A program made the position numbers and the translations under genes. Below the pieces are notes generated by a model. It was not told where the DNA came from and searched no databases. It saw only the letters and a list, made by a program, of their open reading frames with translations. From Acanthamoeba castellanii str. Neff (lineage: Eukaryota > Discosea > Longamoebia > Acanthamoebidae): a stretch of 12,048 nucleotides of DNA. Positions 6,359 to 12,048 of this stretch are shown here, piece by piece (the first letter of the stretch is position 1; every line of letters starts with the position of its first letter). The stretch is from NCBI RefSeq assembly GCF_000313135.1, contig NW_004457640.1, forward strand, positions 136,559 to 148,606. Direction: 5' to 3'.

Positions 6359-7648
6359 ATGAACATCGGACAGGAGAAGAAGAATGTGTGCTCCGTGGTG
6401 TCTCAGCCACCCCCATCACCCACCGCCATCCAGGTACGCAACCGTGTGACACGTATTAATGACGTGTTTGCTCGTTTGAAGGCAGGCCTCACGCTGCCAT
6501 CAACGGGCTCCACCCTGCCGACTGCTACGTGCCCCGCGTTGCTGTCAACGGGCACCATGTGCCGCCCCAAGCTGGTCGAGCTGCGTCGGCGGCTTGAGTG
6601 CCTGAAGGTGCGTGTGGCCTCCAATGCCACACCTGTGGCCGTGCTGCCGGCACAGGGCCTGCCCCAGGTACCCCCGGTCGGCAGGGGCCTGGTCTCCTTC
6701 GAGGCCGTCGAAGCTCTGACGACGACGATGACGAGGAGGCCGAGGCCCACGCTGCCGACGCCCCAGGTACCCCCGGTCGGCAGGAGTCCGGTCTCCTTCG
6801 CGTCTGTCGAAGTTCCGACGACGACGACGACGAGGAGACCGAGGCCCACGCTGCCGACGCCCCAGGTACCCCTGCTCTCCTTCGCGACCGTCGAAGCTCC
6901 GACGACGACGACGAGGAGGCCGAGGCCCACGCTGCCGACGCCCCAGGTACCCCCGGTCGGCAGGAGTCCGGTCTCCTTCGCGTCTGTCGAAGTTCCGACG
7001 ACGACGACAAGGAGACCGAGGCCCACGCTGCCGACGCCCCAGGTACCCCTGGTCGGCAGGAGTCCGGTCTCCTTCGCGTCTGTCGAAGTTCCGACGACGA
7101 CGAGGAGGCCGAGGCCCACGCTGCCGACGCCCCAGGTACCCCTGCTCTCCTTCGCGACCGTCGAAGCTCCGACGACGACGACGAGGAGGCCGAGGCCCAC
7201 GCTGCCGACGCCCCAGGTACCCCCGGTCGGCAGGAGTCCGGTCTCCTTCGCGGCCGTCGAAGCCCCGACGACACCGACGAGGAGGCCGAGGCCCACGCTG
7301 CCGACGCCCCAGGTACCCCTGGTCAGCAGGGGCCTGGTCTCCTTCGCGGCCGTCGAAGCCCCGACGACGACGACGACGACGACGGCAAGGGGAGCAAGGC
7401 CCATGCCGCCCATGTCCCAGGCCCCCCTGGGCAGCAAGGCTGGGGCATCAGGGCCTCCTCCTCCTTCATCCCCTGCTGCACTGACACGTGCAGGAGACAT
7501 GGAGAGCGTGCGCAGAACGCTGCGCACGCTCAAGGACGACCTCGCCATTACACGGCGACTGCGCCGACGCCGACTGGAGCGAAAGGCGGCCCTGGCCCTC
7601 CACCGCGCCGCCGACCGACGAGCCACCAATCAAGGCCCATGCTTCTGA
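6359..7648 (+). CDS. Repeat-containing Thr/Pro/Arg-rich protein, 429 aa
   Basis: One uninterrupted frame from ATG (AAGATGA context, A at -3) to TGA. Residues 1-100: MNIGQEKKNVCSVVSQPPPS, then VRNRVTRINDVFARLK and CRPKLVELRRRLECLK, two similar basic amphipathic segments. About residues 101-350: eight repeats of 27-33 residues, each with SFA[ST]VE[AV]PTTTT, RRPRPTLPTPQVP and usually VGRSPV. Residues 380-429: MESVRRTLRTLKDDLAITRR then RLRRRRLERKAALALHR, a likely basic helix or coiled coil. This frame is preferred because non-repeat sequence on both sides stays open in it. A second forward frame (acidic, SSDDDDDEEAEAHAADAPGT repeats) and one reverse frame are also open for about 400 codons. An intron at about 6434-6486 (CAG/GTACGC...GGCAG) is possible but would lead to an early stop. 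Family unknown. Confidence 0.6.
   Translation: MNIGQEKKNVCSVVSQPPPSPTAIQVRNRVTRINDVFARLKAGLTLPSTGSTLPTATCPALLSTGTMCRPKLVELRRRLECLKVRVASNATPVAVLPAQGLPQVPPVGRGLVSFEAVEALTTTMTRRPRPTLPTPQVPPVGRSPVSFASVEVPTTTTTRRPRPTLPTPQVPLLSFATVEAPTTTTRRPRPTLPTPQVPPVGRSPVSFASVEVPTTTTRRPRPTLPTPQVPLVGRSPVSFASVEVPTTTRRPRPTLPTPQVPLLSFATVEAPTTTTRRPRPTLPTPQVPPVGRSPVSFAAVEAPTTPTRRPRPTLPTPQVPLVSRGLVSFAAVEAPTTTTTTTARGARPMPPMSQAPLGSKAGASGPPPPSSPAALTRAGDMESVRRTLRTLKDDLAITRRLRRRRLERKAALALHRAADRRATNQGPCF
6661..7400 (+). repeat. Eight-unit coding minisatellite, about 81-100 bp units
   Basis: The landmark GACGCCCCAGGTACCCC recurs near 6757, 6855, 6937, 7031, 7126, 7207 and 7301, with a variant near 6660. Two unit types alternate: a long one with GGTCGGCAGGAGTCCGG and a short one of about 81 bp that has CTGCTCTCCTTCGCG instead. 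The order long-short-long is seen twice in succession, which suggests a three-unit higher-order duplication. The number of GAC codon-like triplets (three to seven) differs between units. Confidence 0.88.
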
Positions 7649-7880
7649 GCAGGTGCGAATCTCCCCACCTTTTTTTTGACACGCGCACGCACACGACACG
7701 ACACGACACGACACCACCACACGACAACTGGGTGGCGGTGGTCACCCCATCGACTACCCAATCCAAGCTTCTAAAAAAAAAGGTACGCTTCTTCCCCACA
7801 CACGTGCTTTTATTTTCTGTTTTGCAGTAAAGGGGGCTTGGAGGGACCAGCACGGCATGGGCACAGTCGCTGCTCTTGAG
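7649..7880 (+). other. 3' flank of the repeat-protein gene
   Basis: Contains a T-run, an (ACACG) simple repeat at about 7685-7715, and an intron-like segment AAG/GTACGC at 7781 to GTTTTGCAG/TAAAGG at 7829. If the upstream exon were spliced from GAGCAG/GTGCGA at 7651 the transcript could be spliced in its 3' region. I see no conserved coding sequence here. Confidence 0.4.
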
Positions 7881-8150
7881 GTTGGCCAAAGTCGTGTGTC
7901 GTGTGTGCCCAAGTCAAGTGCGTCGTGAGGTATGTGTGTTGTGAGGGTCAAACGGTGTGGCGGTGTGGGCCAAAGTCGCGTGTGGGACATGTGTGTTGTG
8001 TATCGTGGGCCATAGTTGTGTGGCGTGTGTCGTGTGGGCCATAGTCGTGTATGTTGTGTGGGCCAAAGTCGTGTGGGCCAAAGTCGTGTGGGCCAAAGTC
8101 GTGTGGGCCAAAGTCGTGTGTTGTGTCGTGTGTCGTGTGTGCGACATTTT
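7881..8150. repeat. 15-bp minisatellite GTGTGGGCCAAAGTC
   Basis: Four perfect copies of GTGTGGGCCAAAGTC lie at 8056-8115. Diverged copies (GGCCATAGTCGTGT, GGCCAAAGTCGCGTGTGGG, GTGCCCAAGTCAAGTGCG) spread from about 7885. On the minus strand the 15-mer reads as the pentapeptide RLWPT repeated, but the surrounding frame is low complexity. Confidence 0.9.
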
Positions 8151-8162
8151 AGCACAATAAAA
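8150..8162 (+). terminator. Candidate poly(A) signal AATAAA
   Basis: AGCACAATAAAACAAAACAG directly follows the minisatellite. It would suit the end of a plus-strand transcript, possibly that of the repeat-protein gene about 500 bp upstream. There is no direct evidence of use. Confidence 0.3.
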
Positions 8163-8419
8163 CAAAACAGTCTTGTATGCACATGCCTGGGCCAGGCATC
8201 GGGGCGGAGGCCATGGGAGAGAGTGTGCACCTCGAGTCTCCACCGAGTTACTGGCGGTCGACGGCCTGAGCCCTTGAGACGGAGGGTCTGCATGGCCATG
8301 GCGCGCATCGTCACCAGCCAGTCACGACCATGCTGTGGCGATGCTTGACTGGTTGCAAGGGCGAAGACCTCCAAGCATGAGGCAAGGTTGGCGGGCTGCG
8401 CAGACCTGTGCTTGAACAC
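8163..8419 (-). CDS. Weak minus-strand exon candidate, unknown product
   Basis: The minus strand reads RSAQPANLASCLEVFALATS, then GRDWLVTMRAMAMQTLRLKG, in a frame with G/C-biased third positions for about the first 45 codons. TCTGCGCAG near 8399 could be its acceptor. Beyond about 8280 the coding character fades, and the frame runs into the minisatellite. Family unknown. It could be a remnant of a gene. Confidence 0.3.
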
Positions 8420-8491
8420 CGGAGGCGTAAAGAAAAACGTCGTGCGTGTCGGGTGTGTCGTGTCGTTGGTCGTATCGCTGGTAATGCTTTG

Positions 8492-8590
8492 TCAGTCTAA
8501 CGGCCCACCAACCACAAGCCTACACAGTTTCGTATCCCTGGAGATAGGCTCCTGCATGACGGGCCTGTCCTTTGGCGGTTCGGACACACT
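8492..8590 (-). CDS. Weak minus-strand terminal exon candidate
   Basis: Reads SEPPKDRPVMQEPISRDTKL then CRLVVGGPLD and stops (TGA). Third positions are G/C-rich. It is preceded on this strand by a GTGTTGTGTATTGTG repeat (8590-8660) resembling the introns of the confirmed genes. No upstream exon can be linked with confidence. Confidence 0.28.
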   Translation of the reverse strand, partial: SVSEPPKDRPVMQEPISRDTKLCRLVVGGPLD

Positions 8591-9032
8591 CAACACACAA
8601 CACCAAATGCAACACACAATACACAACACCACACAATACACAACACACAGCAGCAGCATCATTGAGAGAGGGCGCAGGGAACAGATCTGTGCTGGTGATG
8701 GATGGATGTGTGGAAAAGGGGAAGGAGGAGGCGAGCATTTGGAGCAAGGAGAGGCCAGCGGAGGAGGTGGCCCGCTGGGTGAGGGTGCAGGCTCACCCAC
8801 CCGCCCGCACATATCTAGTCAGGATGACTTTGCCTCTTACTCACAATAAAGCATGCCACACCATCGCATCTTTTCATCTACGAGTGGTGGTTTCGTGGTC
8901 GTGCACGTCGCACATACAATAGTTGTGTGTGGTGTGTGTGTGTGTGTGGGAGCGCGGCGGTGGGTACATGGCGGTAGCGGCGCGGAGCAGCTGCAGCGCT
9001 GGATGGGTCGATGACGTCAGGCAGGACCAGGG
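8591..9032. other. Spacer and 3' flank of the minus-strand membrane-protein gene
   Basis: Holds an ACACAACAC simple repeat (8590-8650), a purine-rich stretch (8700-8800), CACAATAAAGC at 8842-8852 (a plus-strand poly(A)-like signal) and a GT-dinucleotide run at about 8924-8948. The 3' UTR of the gene that stops at 9033 lies here on the minus strand. No clear AATAAA is seen on that strand within the first 100 bp. Confidence 0.45.
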
Positions 9033-12000
9033 TCAGCGGCGCGAGTCCTCCTCCTCTTCCCGCAGCTCGGTCTCCGACGTGGCAAAGGCGCTGTTGGCGG
9101 CCGCCCCACCACCACCGGTGCTGCTGCCGTAGGGGATGGCCAGCTCGACCCGCCCCAGGTAGCCGCCCGGCACCAGCGGCGTGCCGGCCCGCTCCGCCGC
9201 CTCCTGCTCCTCCACCTGCTTCCGGTAGAGCCGCGCCATGGCCTGCAGCGTCGACCAACGCACGCCGTGGTGCGCCTCCTACACGACACCACGCACACGC
9301 GACACCGCACGAGCATCGATGTTGCTGGGGACCCACGCTGTAGAGAGAGAGGAAGAGCTCGGATTGGGAAGAGGGGGGGAGGGGGAGTGGCTGCCGCACC
9401 TCAAAGCGTGGGGTGGGCATGTCGAGCACGCGCTTGAGCAGCTCCTCGTCCACGAGCATGACGCGCAGCTTGCGATTCCACACAGCTTTCTCCTTCTCGC
9501 ACGTGAGCCCAAAGATGTACGTGCGCCACCGCACCGGCATGCCTCTATGATGGCGGTGGCGGTGATGATCACACACGACACAAGACACACGACACACACG
9601 ACACACACGACACACACGACACACACGACACACACGACACACACGACACACACGACACACACGACACACACGACACACACACGACAGCCGTGGAATCATC
9701 GCGATTGTGCGGAGTGACACGTACGCGTCAGCCTGCACGAAGCCGATGGAGCACAGGCTGCTGATTTCGTTGAGCACGTTGTTCAGCACGTACCAGTTCT
9801 CCGCTGTACGGCGTCGTCGACCACACACACACACACACACGGTTGGATGGGAGATAGGGGGATGGGAGTGGGCGGGGAACCATGCAAATGCCGGCAATGC
9901 CACGCATGCCACGCGACGAGGGGAGGGGAGGGGGGTACCGGGTGGGATTTCCAGGAAGGGGCGACCCACCACCGTTCGGTTCGCTGCCGCGCCCACGATC
10001 CTGAACGTGCACGCACCACCAGCCACCAGCCACCAGCCACCACCACCACACGCCCATCGGCCGTGAGCATCCCCGCGCGCCATCAGGTCAGCGCCCCCTT
10101 CCCGATAAAGCTCGAGCTGCGTAGTAGAGGGAAGAGGGAAGGAGCCCGCACTTGACGGCGGCCTGGTTGCGGAACATCATGTCATACAGCGAGCGCTCGA
10201 ACAGCGTACGGAACTTGAGAGTGCCTGCCACGCACGCACCACCACGTTTGTGATCAGTCATCGATGTCGTGTGTCGTGTGTCGTGCGTCGTGCGTCGCGT
10301 GTGTGTCGTGTGACGTGTGACGTGTAATCCACCAGCGGCCACCGTGTCCGGGATGACATTCCGGAGAGTGAGAGGCGAGGAGGAGGGGCGCACCGTTGTG
10401 AACGGTGTTGAGGCTAAAGTTGACGCGCCCCATGAAGTGGCGCCGATACCACATCCACTTGCCCCGCGACCTGCCCCTCAATCCCCCGCGCCCCACCATC
10501 AAGAGCGAACACACCACACCCCACACCCCACACACCGCACACCGCACACCGCACACCGCACACCGCACACCGCACACCGCACACCGCACACCGCACACCG
10601 CACACCGCACACCGCACACCGCACACCGCACACACAAAGAGAGAGAGAGAGAGAGGCGCCCGTTAAAGAGAAGGAAGGCGATGATGGTAGTGGAGGAGTC
10701 ACACACAACACGGCACGCAAGACACGTCCGGGAGGGGGGGGGGAGCGCACCAGGCGAAGAGGGTGGTGAGGGTGGCGGCGGTGGTCCAGATGAAGATGCT
10801 GTACACCGGGTAGGGGAAACTCTGCGGGTGGCAAAATACACACGACACGACACGACACGACACGACATGTACATGCCACACACGCAGATATGTGGCGGGA
10901 TTGGGTGAGGGCGGACCCGGGTGTGTGTGTGTGCAGGGTATGGCATACCATGAATTCCTCGACGGAGGAGGGGAAGACATCGAGCGGCACGTTGAGCATG
11001 CGGAGCTTGCCCCCGATCCGGCCCACGCCCGGCACCATCGCCTTCTCCGGCTTACCTGCCGTCGCCGCCACGGACTCGTCGTGGTCGTCGTCGGCGTCGG
11101 GCAGGATGAGGACCACCTCGTCCCTCCTCGTGTTGGCGCTGCTGCTGCTGCTGCTGCCCTTCTCCTTGACGGCCACCACCACCTCGGCCTCTCCGGCGTC
11201 GGCGTCGTCGTCAGAGGTCGCGCCGCCCTTGCGGGTGCCCATCACGAGCTCCTTGAACTCCAGCCAGCCTCGCCGCTGGTCTGCCCTTGCACCCGCACCC
11301 GCACCCACCGTATGCGGCGTTGGCAAAGGTACGCGGGTCCATGATGCTCCTGCTGATGCTGCTGCTGCTGCTGATGCTGCTGCTGATGCTGCTTCTGCTG
11401 CTGATGATGATAGGCGGTGTGGGAGCGGGAGCGTACCGATTTCGTGTTGGCGCCACTGGAAGAAGATGTACGTGGCGGTGGTGACCATGGTGCCCACGCC
11501 CACACCGAAGAGCAGCACCCAATACCCGCCCGTCGCGCGCGACTTCTTGAACGCCCGGTTGGCCTGCCGCACCCGGCACATCACATCCCATTTTAGAAAT
11601 ACCGCCTCCCTTGCTGAGCAGCGTCTGCGCGTGCCTTGTGCGGGTGGTGGTGGTGGTGGTGGTGGTCGTGGTCGTGGTCGTGGTGGTGGTGGTGGTCGTC
11701 GTGGTCGTGGTGGTCGTCGTGGGGGGACGTGTGCCTCCTGCGTGATTTTGCTGGCGGGCGCCGGTGCGTCGGGACTCTGTGGCACGAACCCGCGCATGCC
11801 CACACCGCAGCCGCCGCCGCCGCCGCCACCGCCAGCAGCAGCAGCAGCAGGGGTGCCGGGCGTGGACGCCGACGTGCTGCCTGTGGTGGTGGTGGTGGTG
11901 GGCGTGGTGGTGGTGTACGAGGCGCTTCGGTGCGCCGTTCGCACGAGCGGGGAGAGCGGCGTGCGGCTACGGACGCGAGATGGCAGCAGTCCTGCGCCCC

Positions 12001-12048
12001 CGCCCGACGTGGTGGCCGTGGTGGTGGCCCGGTAAAGGGCGGACGACG
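9033..12048 (-). CDS. Two-pass membrane protein of unknown family, ten exons, 5' partial
   Basis: Exons in reading order: 12048-11437, 11349-10949, 10821-10751, 10470-10394, 10224-10152, 10116-10052, 10000-9939, 9803-9725, 9544-9400, 9278-9033. Every junction phase agrees except one missing base at 10151/10152; with it the visible part is 609 residues plus TGA. Residues 1-150 are low complexity (Thr, Ala, Gly, then Pro/Arg runs). WDVMCRVRQANRAFKKSRAT precedes a membrane segment YWVLLFGVGVGTMVTTATYI at about 175-196. An acidic/Ser-rich linker follows, then a second segment YSIFIWTTAATLTTLFAW at about 344-361. The soluble C-terminal domain carries GRVNFSLNTVHNG, TLKFRTLFERSLYDMMFRNQ, GRPFLEIPP, WYVLNNVLNEISSL, YIFGLTCEKEKAVWNRKLRV and LVDEELLKRVLDMP, and ends in an acidic tail. 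The motif-rich domain looks well conserved, and I have an impression of similar bacterial proteins, but I cannot name it. The start codon is outside the window. Confidence 0.85.
9591..9680. repeat. Ten copies of 9-bp GACACACAC in an intron
   Basis: GACACACAC repeats without a visible error ten times from 9591. It lies wholly inside the intron 9545-9724 of the minus-strand membrane-protein gene, so the transcribed sense is GTGTGTGTC. The 9-bp unit keeps frames open on both strands (His-Thr-Thr or Cys-Val-Val), which explains the long open frames there. Confidence 0.92.
9819..9841. repeat. AC dinucleotide run in an intron
   Basis: A pure ACAC run directly before GGTTGG, inside the intron 9804-9938 of the minus-strand gene. 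In the sense strand it is a GT run near the 3' splice site. Confidence 0.8.
10534..10631. repeat. Fourteen perfect copies of 7-bp ACCGCAC in an intron
   Basis: ACCGCAC is repeated fourteen times without interruption (98 bp), preceded by a CCACACCCCACAC variant stretch and followed by a GA run (10639-10655). The array lies inside the intron 10471-10750. In the transcript it reads GTGCGGT, so every unit contains a GT and resembles a weak splice donor (GTGCGG). Confidence 0.93.
11350..11411. repeat. CTG/CAG trinucleotide-type repeat forming most of an intron
   Basis: CTGCTGATGCTGCTG-type sequence fills most of the 87-nt intron 11350-11436. In the transcript sense it is CAGCAGCATCAGCAG, so every unit offers a CAG that could act as an acceptor. 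I placed the acceptor at 11350 because it is the one next to the exon that keeps phase with the GTACGC donor at 11436. Using another CAG in register would add Gln/His-type or Ala/Ser codons. Confidence 0.8.
11640..11725. repeat. GGT/CGT triplet repeat encoding Pro/Arg
   Basis: The plus strand is a run of GGT and CGT triplets. On the coding minus strand it gives runs of ACC/CCACCA-type codons read as Pro with interspersed Arg (PPPRPRPRPPPPPPPP). It lies in the cytosolic or lumenal low-complexity N-terminal region of the membrane protein, before the first membrane segment. Confidence 0.85.

Noticed and set aside
6403..7629. Minus-strand 408-codon frame as the gene at the repeat locus
   Set aside because: Flanking non-repeat residues are less protein-like than in the plus-strand frame and it lacks a convincing start. 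It is kept only as a possible alternative frame in the findings.
7951..8419. Long minus-strand frame with repeated RLWPT as a tandem-repeat protein
   Set aside because: The pentapeptide comes from the 15-bp minisatellite, whose length is a multiple of three. It has no conserved flanks and the halo copies break the pattern.
8878..10083. A single 401-codon minus-strand frame as the real gene
   Set aside because: It runs through introns, including the GACACACAC array read as Cys-Val-Val repeats. Only pieces of it coincide with the spliced exons.
9591..10631. CRISPR array
   Set aside because: Units are 7-9 bp and directly adjacent with no spacers. The setting is eukaryotic introns.
10499..11944. 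A single 481-codon minus-strand gene
   Set aside because: Its 5' two-thirds is real, but after FPSSVEEFM it reads into an intron (GTATGCC donor) and ends in the GTGCGGT array. The spliced model is better supported.
10890..12035. Long plus-strand frame opposite the membrane-protein gene
   Set aside because: It is low complexity (Ser/Pro/Ala, Gly-Arg runs) and mirrors the G/C codon bias of the minus-strand gene. There are no conserved motifs.

Overview
The window looks like nuclear DNA from a GC-rich, intron-dense protist. The best guess is an Acanthamoeba-like amoebozoan. The reasons are very short introns (about 35-280 nt), most with GTACGT- or GTGCGT-type donors and CAG/TAG acceptors, strongly G/C-biased third codon positions, and simple repeats of a CGTGT/ACACG type inside many introns. 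There is no sign of bacterial operons. The species call is inference from gene style, not from a marker gene.

Layout. Bases 1-1960 are repeat-rich and hold no gene I can support: a 248-base minisatellite with no A at all, a 108-bp direct repeat, a 40-bp tandem duplication, a four-copy GACCGCGCTG repeat field with a 16-bp palindrome, and a structured stretch near 1771-1950. Bases 2032-3357 (+) hold seven exons of a PARP-type protein with a PADR1 zinc domain and a BRCT domain. The reading then stops before any WGR or ADP-ribosyltransferase domain. Bases 3459-5268 (-) hold a DHHC-type protein S-acyltransferase whose tail is unusual. Its missing N-terminal exon lies in reverse orientation on the + strand at about 5406-5640, which suggests a local inversion or a misassembly. 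Bases 5641-6358 are mostly AT-rich spacer with one possible exon. Bases 6359-7648 (+) hold one intact reading frame of 429 codons built round a degenerate tandem repeat of roughly 81-100 bp. Bases 7649-9032 are spacer with a 15-bp minisatellite and two weak minus-strand exon candidates. Bases 9033-12048 (-) hold ten exons of a two-pass membrane protein with a conserved soluble domain. Its 5' end lies outside the window. I cannot name its family.

The genes do not form an obvious pathway: one is nuclear DNA-damage/ADP-ribosylation type, two are membrane proteins, one is a low-complexity protein. The PARP-like and DHHC genes converge tail to tail at about 3358-3458. A recurring feature is that well-conserved exons need small indels to stay in frame (near 2982, 4050, 4409, 4553 and 10151). 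Several look like one base lost from a two-base homopolymer. That points to consensus errors in the assembly, although gene decay cannot be excluded.
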